The position numbers and the translations under genes are program-made. Of a DNA stretch of 64,000 nt, positions 28,431 through 36,948 are shown in pieces. Under the pieces are notes generated by a model. The model had not been told where the DNA came from and searched no databases. It was given only the letters and a program-made list of their open reading frames with translations. Every line of letters starts with the position of its first letter. Position 1 is the first letter of the stretch. Origin of the DNA: JADJGC01 sp964617645 (lineage in GTDB: Bacteria > Zixibacteria > MSB-5A5 > CAIYYT01); assembly GCA_964617645.1 (NCBI GenBank), contig CAZTYE010000003.1, positions 124,001 through 188,000 of the forward strand, written 5' to 3'.

Positions 28431-29540
28431 ATGAAACTGACGGTTACTACCGACAAATTGCAGGCGGCATTAGCGGCAGTCATGAGCGCTGTGCCAACCA
28501 AATCGACTTTGCCAATCTTAGGAAACATCCTTCTTGAAGCCGATACCAAGAGCGTAAAGATCTCTGCTACGGATCTGGAACTCTCCATCACCACGACAAT
28601 GGAAACCAAGGTCGCCAAGAAGGGATCGGTTGCAATTCCCGCGAAAACTTTCGCGGACATCGTCAATGCGCTGCCGCAAACGGAATTGGAAATCGAATCG
28701 GCCAACAACCGCATCGAACTGCGTTTTGGCACCGGTGACTACAAAATCTCCGGTATGCCGGCGGATGAATTCCCGCGGTTGCCGGAAGTCGATCTCAAGA
28801 AAGAAATTCGCTTGCCGTCCGACGTCTTGCGCAAGCTGATTCAGCGTTCGCAATATGCTTCCTCGACCGATGAAACCCGTCCGGCGCTAAACGGCATCCT
28901 CTGGCAAACCAACGGCGAACGCATGCGCATGGTCGCTACCGACGGCCACCGCCTCGCGCGCGCCGAGGCCGACAATGAAAAACTCAAGGGCCAGTTCAAC
29001 GATGTCATCGTCCCGCCGCGGGCATTCAATCTCATTTACAAACTGGCGGGCGAGAGTATCAAGGAAGTCGGCGTCATCTTCGGCGAGAACAATCTGATCT
29101 TCACTTGCGGCGGCAACACTGTCAGCACGCGCATCATTGAGGGTCCTTATCCGAACACCGACCAGGTGATTCCACGCAACAACAACAAGAGCCTGATCGT
29201 CCCACGCGGCTTGCTCAACGACACTCTGCGCCGCGTCTCGATTCTCTCGAACTCGTTGACGCATCAGGTGAAGTTCAAAATCGCCAACAACACGCTCGAA
29301 TTGTCGGCGACCAACGTCGATCTCGGCGGGGAAGCCAACGAAAAGATACCCTGCCAGTACGATTCCGACGACATGGAGATCGGCTACAATGCGACCTATA
29401 TCCTCGATATCCTCAAGCAGCTTGACGGCGATGAAGTCCGCTTTGCGCTCTCCAGCGCTACCGCCGCGGCCGTCGTGACCAGCGTCGACGACGGCGCCGA
29501 CTATCTCTGCCTCGTGATGCCGCTACGCTTAGCGGATTAG
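28431..29540 (+). CDS. dnaN: DNA polymerase III subunit beta (sliding clamp)
   Basis: Ring-forming clamp that tethers DNA polymerase III to DNA. The 369 residues have the expected three repeated clamp domains: MKLTVTTDKLQAALAAVMSA at the start, RPALNGILWQT opening domain 2, and the C-terminal peptide-binding end DDGADYLCLVMPLRLAD. GAGGA lies upstream of the ATG. The gene normally next in line, recF, is absent; an unrelated-looking ATPase gene starts 12 bases downstream. Confidence 0.97.
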   Translation: MKLTVTTDKLQAALAAVMSAVPTKSTLPILGNILLEADTKSVKISATDLELSITTTMETKVAKKGSVAIPAKTFADIVNALPQTELEIESANNRIELRFGTGDYKISGMPADEFPRLPEVDLKKEIRLPSDVLRKLIQRSQYASSTDETRPALNGILWQTNGERMRMVATDGHRLARAEADNEKLKGQFNDVIVPPRAFNLIYKLAGESIKEVGVIFGENNLIFTCGGNTVSTRIIEGPYPNTDQVIPRNNNKSLIVPRGLLNDTLRRVSILSNSLTHQVKFKIANNTLELSATNVDLGGEANEKIPCQYDSDDMEIGYNATYILDILKQLDGDEVRFALSSATAAAVVTSVDDGADYLCLVMPLRLAD

Positions 29541-29552
29541 GGGGCAGAATCG

Positions 29553-30746
29553 ATGCTTAGACGTCTTGAAGTTACCAATTTCCTGTCATGGCTCGAACTT
29601 GTCTATGAACCAAAGGAGATTAACCTAGTCATCGGCCGAAACAACACAGGTAAATCAAATCTTCTCAAGGCAATTCAATTCATCTCTCTAACCTCCGGCT
29701 TATCGTTGGACAAGTGTGCGGAGTACATAGGCTGCCCGATCCATCTCTTGGCAAATCATGCTTCAAACATCAACGAGGTAAGCTTCAGAGTCGAAGCTCA
29801 TTTGCCTTTCAATCAACACGTAGGCTCCGAATTGATCAGCTACCAATATGAACTGGTGTTGTTTGTACCCCGAGATCGAACAGCTACAGGGGGCCTGCGA
29901 GTTCTTCGAGAGCAGCTTTCGATGAGTTCGGATAGGTTTGGATTTGCCAAACTGCTAGGCAAGGAAGGGGACAACGTTCAGCTTCTGCACGAGGGCACCC
30001 TTGAACGGGAAAATACCCAAGACTTCGTCCTGACTACCTCACCGTCCGATGTTACTATGCTAAACCGTCTCTACGATCTTCAGACAAATGCCAGAGCAAA
30101 TTTATTCAAGCGTTATTTGCAGAGCTGGCAATTCTACGACCTGAATACAAAGGAACTAAGGTCCTATGAGTTCATTCCAAACCAACTTGTTCTCCAATCG
30201 GAGGGTAAGAACTTAGCCTCTGTCGTTTCGGCACTGAAGCGACGTGATGAGCGTAGTTATCGCCGCTTGGTGGACTTAGTCCAAAAACTAGAGCCCGGAT
30301 TGGAATACATCAACTTCCCCATCGGAGACAACGCGCCGTCGATATTCATGATGTTTGACCATAAGTCTGGTCTTCAGATACCGGCTTGGACTATGTCGAG
30401 CGGCACTCTACGGTTTATGGCGTTGGCTTATGTGCTATTAGTGCAACCCTCCGAGCCAAGAATCATATTAATCGAAGAACCCGAGACTGGGATTTACGTT
30501 GGCTACTTGCGAGACTTGATGGATATGATGGAAAGAAATCCAAGTAGCAATACCCAAATACTACTGACGTCACACTCACCCTATCTTATCGATCTATTTG
30601 ATCGGCGCTTAGATTCAGTCTACATAACGCGCATGGACAAACATAGGTCGAGTCTGCGCGCCGTTGATGCGAAGACGGTCGAAAAGCACTTGGAAGATCT
30701 CAACGTCTCACTTGGGGAGCAGTATTTCCAAGATCTGCTAAAATGA
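29553..30746 (+). CDS. AAA family ATPase (OLD/RecF-like), probable defence ATPase
   Basis: A 397-residue ABC-type AAA ATPase. N-terminal MLRRLEVTNFLSWLELVYEP leads to Walker A GRNNTGKSNLLKAI (about 28-41); Walker B is IILIEEPETGIYVGYL (about 306-321) and the H-loop LLTSHSPYLIDLFD (about 340-353). This arrangement is that of AAA_15/AAA_21 ATPases in OLD-like, AbiL-like and PARIS-like systems. It occupies the slot where recF usually follows dnaN, but the ATPase motif and the absence of other RecF blocks argue against RecF. The gene is clearly more AT-rich than dnaN and overlaps the next gene by ATGA, so the two are a unit. Confidence 0.8.
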   Translation: MLRRLEVTNFLSWLELVYEPKEINLVIGRNNTGKSNLLKAIQFISLTSGLSLDKCAEYIGCPIHLLANHASNINEVSFRVEAHLPFNQHVGSELISYQYELVLFVPRDRTATGGLRVLREQLSMSSDRFGFAKLLGKEGDNVQLLHEGTLERENTQDFVLTTSPSDVTMLNRLYDLQTNARANLFKRYLQSWQFYDLNTKELRSYEFIPNQLVLQSEGKNLASVVSALKRRDERSYRRLVDLVQKLEPGLEYINFPIGDNAPSIFMMFDHKSGLQIPAWTMSSGTLRFMALAYVLLVQPSEPRIILIEEPETGIYVGYLRDLMDMMERNPSSNTQILLTSHSPYLIDLFDRRLDSVYITRMDKHRSSLRAVDAKTVEKHLEDLNVSLGEQYFQDLLK

Positions 30747-31330
30747 AGATTCGAATCGGATTCTTTGTTCAGGGGGCAGTTGACCGTGCCTTTGTTAAGG
30801 GTCTCGTTGACCGGTTTTGCCCAGATGCAGTTGTCGAGTTTGGCAGGTATCGAAATTCGACAAGCCTCGGACTGAAAAGGGAGTTGAGGGTAGCATGCGA
30901 AGCACTATTGGTACAGAAGTCTTGCAGTTACTTGGTGATTCTTACGGATTCGGATTCGGGTGATTGGCGAAGAGTGCATGCTCGCGAGTCTCGGCACATT
31001 CCGCCGAATTATGCCGACAGGTGTATTTTTGGAGTCGCTGATAGGAATATCGAATGTTGGTTGTCAATCAATCAGGACACACTGGCGAGATTTCTGGGAT
31101 GTCAGTCGTCTGAATTGAGTTCCCCAGACCCCTCAGGAATCGTTCAGAAGCTCTTTGGATTCACGAATCGAGACCTCACCGATGACCAGAACGATGAAAT
31201 GGTGTCCGGATTTCTGCGCGACGCCCCGATCCAGCATTGGCGGAGAAACTCAAAATCTTTTGAGCACTTCTGGGACCAAGTTTACGAGCTATCAAAGCGC
31301 GCCGGCTGCCAAATCGATCATTTCCGCTGA
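30743..31330 (+). CDS. TOPRIM-like (DUF4276-like) partner of the AAA ATPase
   Basis: A 195-residue protein, not confidently assigned. Its layout suggests a TOPRIM-fold nuclease of the DUF4276 kind: FFVQGAVDRAFVKGLVDRF at the N-terminus, an acidic motif ILTDSDSGDW near residue 73, and NIECWLS near residue 111, matching the IExW element of DUF4276. The usual glutamate of the first motif (xxEGxxD) appears as Gln13 (FVQGAVD), so catalysis by the classical mechanism is doubtful. The ATGA overlap with the ATPase and similar low-GC composition point to a transferred two-gene system. Confidence 0.6.
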   Translation: MKIRIGFFVQGAVDRAFVKGLVDRFCPDAVVEFGRYRNSTSLGLKRELRVACEALLVQKSCSYLVILTDSDSGDWRRVHARESRHIPPNYADRCIFGVADRNIECWLSINQDTLARFLGCQSSELSSPDPSGIVQKLFGFTNRDLTDDQNDEMVSGFLRDAPIQHWRRNSKSFEHFWDQVYELSKRAGCQIDHFR

Positions 31331-31431
31331 GCCATCCCCCCGCTCCCCATTTGACCGCCGCCTCCACTATCGCTATATTCACGCTTTGACGTTCTCGCGA
31401 AGACTTTTGATCTTTTCATACAGGAGTCATC

Positions 31432-32937
31432 ATGTCGAAACAAGCTATGACCGAACTCAAGCAGATTCTCAATGAAATCTCCTTGATCGGTTCCTCCGCC
31501 GCGCTCGCCGGCTGGGATCAGCGCGTCAACATGCCGCGCAACGGCGCCGCCCATCGCGCCAACCACTTGGCCTATCTCACCGGCCTGATCCACGAAAAAT
31601 TCACCGCGCCGCGCTTCGGCGAACTGCTCGAAACCGCCGCCGGCAACGGCAAAGATCCGCTATCGGTCGACGCCGTCAATATCCGCGAACTTAGACGCAT
31701 CTACGCCAAACGCACCAAAGTGCCGAAGAAACTCGTCGAAGCCATCGCCCACGCCGAGATCACCGGCGATCATGTCTGGGTGCAGGCGCGCAAGAACAAC
31801 GATTTCAAATCGTTCCTGTCGACCCTCGAACACATGATCGACCTCAAGCGCCAGTACGCTGAAGCCATCGGCTACAAGGAACTGGCGTATGACGCCTTGC
31901 TCGACGATTACGAGCCGGGCGCCTCGACCAAATCGATCACCGCGGTTTTTCAAGAATTTCGCGAAGAGTTGGTCCCGTTGGTCGCGAAGATTCTCAATGC
32001 GCCGAAAAAGCCCAACCTCGCAATTATCGAACAAGACTTCGATGTCGCCAAGCAACGCATTTTTGGCGAGACCGTCGCCGCCGCGATCGGTTATTCGTTC
32101 GCCGAAGGCCGTCTCGATGTCACCGCGCATCCCTTCTGCTCCGGTATCGGCCCCGGCGATTGCCGCATCACCACGCGCTACAATCCGCGCCACCTCGGTC
32201 AGGCGCTATTCGGAACCATGCACGAATCCGGCCACGCCCTCTACGAGCTCGGCCTACCGCGTGAACATTTCGGCACGCCAATGGGCGAGGCCGTTAGTCT
32301 CGGCATTCACGAGTCGCAGTCGCGCATGTGGGAAAACATGGTCGGCCGCTCGAAATCCTTCTGGAAACACTTCTTCCCGCTGGCGCAGCAAACTTTCTTC
32401 CACGAACTCGGCGATGTGAAATTCGACGACTTCTATTTCGCTATCAACGATGTGCGCGCATCCTACATCCGCGTCGAAGCCGATGAAGTCACCTACAACT
32501 TGCACATTCTGCTTCGTTTCGAGATGGAGCAGGCGATCTTCGACGGCTCGCTCAAGCCGAAAGACATTCCGGCGGCCTGGAACGAGAAGTTCAAAGCCTA
32601 CTTTGGTATCGTCCCCAAGACCGACTCGGAAGGCTGCTTGCAGGACATCCACTGGGCGGCCGGCTTGTTCGGCTATTTCCCGACCTATGCGCTCGGCAAT
32701 TTGTTCGCGGCGCAATTCTTCGCCAAAGCCAAGGCCGACATCCCCGATCTCGAAGAACAATTCGAGCGCGGCAAATTCGACGCTTTGCTCGGCTGGCTGC
32801 GCAAGAACATCCACAGTCAGGGGCAGCGCTACCACTCCGAGGATTTGGTGAAAGTCGTCACCGGCAAGAAACTTTCGCACAAGCCGCTGATGGCCTATTT
32901 GGAGAAGAAGTTCAAGCCGCTCTACGGCGTGAAGTAG
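31432..32937 (+). CDS. M32 family metallocarboxypeptidase (thermostable carboxypeptidase 1/Taq type)
   Basis: Cytoplasmic zinc carboxypeptidase of 501 residues that trims C-terminal residues from peptides. The HExxH zinc motif is HESGH at residues 264-268, and the third ligand lies in GIHESQSRMWENMVGRS. Other M32 blocks are GWDQRVNMP near the N-terminus and DVRASYIRVEADEVTYNLHI. ATG has AGGAG seven bases upstream. Housekeeping composition returns here after the foreign pair. Confidence 0.95.
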   Translation: MSKQAMTELKQILNEISLIGSSAALAGWDQRVNMPRNGAAHRANHLAYLTGLIHEKFTAPRFGELLETAAGNGKDPLSVDAVNIRELRRIYAKRTKVPKKLVEAIAHAEITGDHVWVQARKNNDFKSFLSTLEHMIDLKRQYAEAIGYKELAYDALLDDYEPGASTKSITAVFQEFREELVPLVAKILNAPKKPNLAIIEQDFDVAKQRIFGETVAAAIGYSFAEGRLDVTAHPFCSGIGPGDCRITTRYNPRHLGQALFGTMHESGHALYELGLPREHFGTPMGEAVSLGIHESQSRMWENMVGRSKSFWKHFFPLAQQTFFHELGDVKFDDFYFAINDVRASYIRVEADEVTYNLHILLRFEMEQAIFDGSLKPKDIPAAWNEKFKAYFGIVPKTDSEGCLQDIHWAAGLFGYFPTYALGNLFAAQFFAKAKADIPDLEEQFERGKFDALLGWLRKNIHSQGQRYHSEDLVKVVTGKKLSHKPLMAYLEKKFKPLYGVK

Positions 32938-32940
32938 GAC

Positions 32941-33316
32941 AGACCCTCACCCCGTTCCCCTCTCTCTGTCAGGGAGAGGGAATTGGGGAGAGGGCTTACT
33001 TCGCCGCGCCGTCAGGAACCCCTTCCTGACGGCATCTTTCTTCGCCGCAACGAACATCCCCGCCACCGCGTTGACTTCGGCGGCTGATTACTCTATCTTC
33101 CACTGACCTGTGGGGACGTACACCCTCACCCCATTCCCCGCCCCCTAACAGGGAGCGGGGTCAGGGACGAGGGCCGCGTAGGGGCGCATTATAATGCGCC
33201 CGCTGTCGGGAGCGCAGGGCTCCCGACCTACAAGGACTGGATTCCCGCCCCGCTAAACGCGGGATCTTCGACCTTCGCGGGAATAACACGTCGTTGCCCC
33301 ACCCTTTCGGGTGGGA
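32941..33316. repeat. Intergenic palindromic repeat cluster
   Basis: No gene is visible between the carboxypeptidase and tdh. The gap holds two copies of the ccctcacccc...cagggagaggg element (about 32943-32996 and 33123-33172), one GTCAGGAAC-CCCTTCCTGAC hairpin unit (about 33010-33032), a GGGAGCGCAGGGCTCCC unit (about 33205-33225), a gattcccgcc...gcgggaat unit (about 33239-33287) and one CCCCACCC-tttc-GGGTGGG unit (33297-33315). All recur elsewhere in the window. Confidence 0.7.
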
Positions 33317-33370
33317 TCGTTTCGCGCTTACCATCGACGCCATCAGCGCGTCGAGAAAGGATAAATCATC

Positions 33371-34420
33371 GTGGAGACCATGTGGGCCGGCGTAAAGCCG
33401 GAACGGGCGGCGGGTGCGGCGTTCCGCGAAGTTGCCATACCGCGCATCAAGCATGACAACGAAGTCCTCATCAAAACCCGCGCATCCTCAATCTGCGGCA
33501 CCGACAAACACATCTACAACTGGGACAAGTGGGCCGAAGGCCGGCTCAAACCGCCGCTGATTTTCGGCCACGAATGCTGCGGCGAAGTCATGGAAATCGG
33601 CGCCTCGGTGCGCGGTCTGAAAGTCGGCGATTTTGTCGCCGCCGAGTCGCATATCCCCTGCATGGTCTGCAAACAATGCCGCATGGGCAACGCCCACATC
33701 TGCGACAATCTCGTCATCCTCGGGGTCGACACCGACGGCATCTTCGCCGAATACGTCGTCCTCCCCGAAATCGTCTGCTGGAAAATCGACAAGTCGATGG
33801 ATCCCGCTATCGCCTCGATCCACGAACCGTTCGGCAACGCGGTTTACACTGTCATGTCCGCCAATGTCTCGACCAAACGCATCGCCGTGATCGGCGACGG
33901 CCCGACCGCGGCCTTCTCCTGCGGCATCGCTAAAGCCGTCGGCGCGGAAGTGATCTACAATATCGGCATGCAGGATTTCAATCTCGACATCTGCAAGACT
34001 ATGGGCGCGACCGTCTCGATCAACGTCGCCCGCGACAAAGATTTCGTCACGCGCATCTGGGATGAAACCTCCGGCGGCGTCGATGTCGTCCTCGACATGG
34101 CCGGCAACCAGAAATCGGTCGAGACCGGTTTCAATATCCTGCGCAAAGCCGGCACTTTGGTGATGTTCGGCATTCCGCCGGATGCCGTGATGATCGATGT
34201 CAACAAGTCGATCATTTTCAAAGGCGCGAACGTGATCGGTATCAACGGCCGCAAGATGTTCGAGACCTGGTACCAGATGCAGGCGCTGCTGGACGGCGGC
34301 ATGGTCGATCCGCGCCCGGTGATCACCCACCGCTACCCGTTCAAACGCTTCCTCGAAGCCGTCGAGATGTTCGCGCTCGGCAAAGAGCCCTCGAGCAAGG
34401 TTGTGCTGTTGATGGAGTGA
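33371..34420 (+). CDS. tdh: Zinc-dependent L-threonine 3-dehydrogenase
   Basis: Medium-chain dehydrogenase (349 residues) that oxidises L-threonine to 2-amino-3-ketobutyrate with NAD+. The catalytic-zinc Cys is in SSICGTDKHIYNWDKWA, which is the Tdh signature, followed by GHE (FGHECCG) and the structural zinc cysteines in PCMVCKQCRMGNAHIC. The substrate motif EPFGNAVYTV and nucleotide-binding IAVIGDGPTAAFSCGIAKA are present. The usual partner kbl is not adjacent. The start is GTG 33371 (AAAGGA nine bases upstream) or ATG 33380. Confidence 0.88.
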   Translation: METMWAGVKPERAAGAAFREVAIPRIKHDNEVLIKTRASSICGTDKHIYNWDKWAEGRLKPPLIFGHECCGEVMEIGASVRGLKVGDFVAAESHIPCMVCKQCRMGNAHICDNLVILGVDTDGIFAEYVVLPEIVCWKIDKSMDPAIASIHEPFGNAVYTVMSANVSTKRIAVIGDGPTAAFSCGIAKAVGAEVIYNIGMQDFNLDICKTMGATVSINVARDKDFVTRIWDETSGGVDVVLDMAGNQKSVETGFNILRKAGTLVMFGIPPDAVMIDVNKSIIFKGANVIGINGRKMFETWYQMQALLDGGMVDPRPVITHRYPFKRFLEAVEMFALGKEPSSKVVLLME

Positions 34421-34452
34421 TAACTTTGAAAAACGAAAAGCCGGAGGATTAT

Positions 34453-35007
34453 ATGGATAACAACAACGACCTTGAGATACTGAAAGCCGTAGAGGCTTCA
34501 TTCGACAGATTGGTTGACCAAGCATCCAGAGAACGAGTAATGACTTGGATAATATCGAAATACAATTTGAAGCTAGAACATCGAGAACCATTAGTACCAG
34601 TCAAAGCAAAAGCTCAGAAGGGTACCGGTAGGGGAACACCGAAGAAATCGAAGAAGATCAAGACAACTCTGAGTCTTGTGAAAGACCTTAATCTGCGGCC
34701 AAAGGGAAAGCAGTCAATTCACGATCTCGCCGATGAGAAGCGCCCCGCCAACGATAGTGACAAGTGCCTTGTGATTGTATACTATCTCCAAAAAGTACTT
34801 GAACTACAGACGATAGGCGTTGAACATGTGTACACTTGCTTCAAGGAAATGAAATGGAAACTGCCCGCAAACCTTGCGAATAAGCTCTCCTGGATATCCA
34901 GTCAGAAGGGCTGGATAATCACCGAGGATATCTCTGACATCAAGACGACTACGCGAGGCGAAAATGAGTTCGAACATGAATTGCCAAGACCGAACGAAAA
35001 CCAATGA
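34453..35007 (+). CDS. Unknown Lys-rich protein with predicted C-terminal winged-helix region; first gene of a candidate two-gene module
   Basis: A 184-residue protein I do not recognise. Residues 1-40 are probably helical (LEILKAVEASFDRLVDQ), residues 45-75 form a Lys/Gly/Thr-rich basic linker, and residues 90-160 (KCLVIVYYLQKVLEL, VEHVYTCFKEMKWKLP, LSWISSQKGWI) look like a helix-turn-helix or winged-helix fold. The ATG at 34453 has GGAGG seven bases upstream; the longer frame from 34417 would overlap tdh. The gene is AT-rich compared with tdh and ends ten bases before the HEPN-motif gene, so they are probably co-transcribed. DNA or RNA binding is an inference. Confidence 0.72.
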   Translation: MDNNNDLEILKAVEASFDRLVDQASRERVMTWIISKYNLKLEHREPLVPVKAKAQKGTGRGTPKKSKKIKTTLSLVKDLNLRPKGKQSIHDLADEKRPANDSDKCLVIVYYLQKVLELQTIGVEHVYTCFKEMKWKLPANLANKLSWISSQKGWIITEDISDIKTTTRGENEFEHELPRPNENQ

Positions 35008-35017
35008 AAAGTGAGTC

Positions 35018-35776
35018 ATGAACGACCAGCTGTTAGCGAATTTGCCAACCACACTTCGTAACGAGCTCTTCGATTCCTTTAACGACATTGGTCGGAACTT
35101 TCGAGAATCGCGCTGGGCAGCTGCCGAACTCGATGGCGGTAAGTTTTGTGAAATTGTCTACAGTATTGTCCGAGGCTACATCGACTCAAGCTACCCGCCT
35201 TCGCCCACAAAACCGAAGAATCTGTTGGATGCTTGCAAAGCTCTGGAAAATGCCTCTGTGCACTTTCCTCGGTCGATCAGAATTCAGATTCCGCGCATGC
35301 TCATTGCACTCTACGAGATCAGGAATAACAGAGGCGTCGGTCACGTCGGTGGCGATGTTGACCCAAATCACATGGACGCTCACATCGTGCTTCACATGTG
35401 TAAGTGGGTGGTTGCCGAATTGATTCGTGTATTTCATGGTGTCACTGCAAAGGAGGCTGAAGAGGCTATCGAAGCCATCGTCGATCGCACAATCCCGGTC
35501 GTTTGGAACATCGGAGGGCTGCAGAGAGTTCTCGATCCGACTATGCAAATGAAAGACAAGACTCTGGTCTTACTCTACAGCAACTCCAGGCCACTTAACG
35601 AGAGTGAACTCGTGCGCTCATTAGAGCACTCGAACGCCGCAGTCTATCGGCGAGACATTCTGCTTCGGCTACACAAACTGCGATTTATTGAATATGATCG
35701 CGCGAATCGCGTGGTGACCATTTCCCCGAAAGGGAACAAGCGCGTGGAAGAGGAGCTTCTCACTCAGGACCCTTGA
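35018..35776 (+). CDS. HEPN-motif protein with C-terminal winged-helix-like region; second gene of the candidate module
   Basis: A 252-residue protein without a name I can assign. Residues 1-130 are helical and carry RNNRGVGH (Arg102-His109), which fits the R-phi-x4-6-H active-site motif of HEPN ribonucleases, followed by VGGDVDPNHMDAHIVLH as in Abi-C-like abortive-infection proteins. Residues 175-245 (NESELVRSLEHSNAAVYRRDILLRL, FIEYDRANRVVTISPKG) resemble a winged helix. A toxin or defence RNase controlled by, or acting with, the upstream protein is the working idea. The REP cluster follows immediately. Confidence 0.7.
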   Translation: MNDQLLANLPTTLRNELFDSFNDIGRNFRESRWAAAELDGGKFCEIVYSIVRGYIDSSYPPSPTKPKNLLDACKALENASVHFPRSIRIQIPRMLIALYEIRNNRGVGHVGGDVDPNHMDAHIVLHMCKWVVAELIRVFHGVTAKEAEEAIEAIVDRTIPVVWNIGGLQRVLDPTMQMKDKTLVLLYSNSRPLNESELVRSLEHSNAAVYRRDILLRLHKLRFIEYDRANRVVTISPKGNKRVEEELLTQDP

Positions 35777-35956
35777 GTCAGGGGCACTTCTTGTGCGTGG
35801 CACACGCCTCCGTGAGCCCGCCCGGAAAGGAAGCGGTAACATACGAGGGCGTATGCCACCGACGATAGTCTACGCGGGCAGGAGCAAGCCCTGCCCCTGC
35901 GAATTGCATCGTCCGTGGTGGCGACGCTCACGGTCGAGCGCAATTTGGCATGGGAG

Positions 35957-36244
35957 CATATCGATCGTAGGGGCGACCCTTGCGGTCGCCCAATTCCACT
36001 CGGTCGCACGGGTGCCCCACCCTTCAGGGTGGGGAAATGAAAACTGAGACTAATCCGTGATACTCGGAGTCGAACGCACGAGAGTCGTTCGGTATTACTG
36101 AGTTGAACACAAGCCAACGAGAACCCACCCTGAAGGGTGGGGCACCGCAGACTGATCCGAAGGTCGAGGATGAATACCCACCCTGAAAGGTGGGGCGCCG
36201 TGTACGAGAAAGTCGATTAGGAATTCCCACCCTAAAGGGTGGGG
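35957..36244. repeat. REP palindrome array upstream of the RAYT gene
   Basis: The gap 35777-36299 has no gene. Four copies of a REP-like palindrome are seen: CCCCACCCTTCAGGGTGGGG (36015-36034) in one orientation, then three in the other, CCCACCCTGAAGGGTGGG (36124-36141), a variant at 36177-36195 and one at 36226-36244, each followed by GC(A/G)CC. A GGGCGACCcttgcGGTCGCCC hairpin precedes them (about 35970-35991). Confidence 0.75.
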
Positions 36245-36299
36245 GCACCGCGGCAACTCGCGATTGACAAAATGGTACTTCGATGCGAGATTCGAGTCG

Positions 36300-36830
36300 A
36301 TGACGCAACTTCGACACTACGACAATTTAGGAACGGCACGTTTTATAACTTTCTCATGCCATCGGCGGTTGCCGCTACTTGTCAGTGATTCCGTTCGGTC
36401 GATTATAGTCTCGAATCTTGAGCGCTTACGAACGGAACAGTCGCTCAGGATTCTCGGCTATGTTCTCATGCCGGAACACATTCATCTCGTTCTCTGGCCG
36501 CGAGACGGATTGAAACTGGGGCCAGCGATCGGTCGTATGAAAGCGCTTGCGGCGCTGGAGATCATTGAGGGTTGGCGCACAACATCGTTGCCGCCACAAT
36601 GGCACGACCTGAGCGTCCAGCGCGACAGACTAGATAAGGTTGTAGTATGGATGCGTCGTTGTTACGATCACAACTGCCGAACCAGAGCGTCGGTCATCGA
36701 GAAGATAGACTATTGCCATCGAAATCCCGTCAGCAGGGGATTGGTAACCGATCCGGCAGAGTGGAAGTGGTCGAGTTTTGGCTGGTATCAGAGTGAACGA
36801 AACGTTCCTTTGGCCATCGACGAGTTTTAG
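36300..36830 (+). CDS. REP-associated tyrosine transposase (RAYT)
   Basis: A 176-residue Y1 HUH transposase of the TnpA-REP family, which binds and nicks REP palindromes. The HUH metal motif is H60-I-H62 in YVLMPEHIHLVLWP, and the probable nucleophile is Tyr138 in KIDYCHRNPVSRGLV, followed by the family ending WKWSSF. ATG 36300 gives the usual MTQLRHYDNLGTARF start; the frame is open to a TTG at 36264. Matching REP palindromes lie on both sides (36226-36244 and 36861-36880) in opposite orientation, so the gene and its repeats form a REPtron. The frame is intact, so it may be active. Confidence 0.9.
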   Translation: MTQLRHYDNLGTARFITFSCHRRLPLLVSDSVRSIIVSNLERLRTEQSLRILGYVLMPEHIHLVLWPRDGLKLGPAIGRMKALAALEIIEGWRTTSLPPQWHDLSVQRDRLDKVVVWMRRCYDHNCRTRASVIEKIDYCHRNPVSRGLVTDPAEWKWSSFGWYQSERNVPLAIDEF

Positions 36831-36860
36831 CGAGTGATCGCGTCCGCAACCAGCGAGGTG

Positions 36861-36880
36861 CCCCACCCTTCAGGGTGGGG
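36861..36880. repeat. REP palindrome downstream of the RAYT gene
   Basis: CCCCACCCTTCAGGGTGGGG, identical to the unit at 36015-36034 and inverted relative to the three units nearest the transposase on its 5' side. Confidence 0.8.
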
Positions 36881-36948
36881 CGATTGACTCGCGCTGCTGC
36901 TGGTGCCCCACCGGAACGGAGGGATTGGATTTGCTTTTCCCCTCACCG

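Noticed and set aside
29553..30746. Annotating the ATPase as recF
   Set aside because: Position fits, but Walker A context (GRNNTGKSN), the central region and the TOPRIM-like partner fit OLD/AAA_21-type defence ATPases better.
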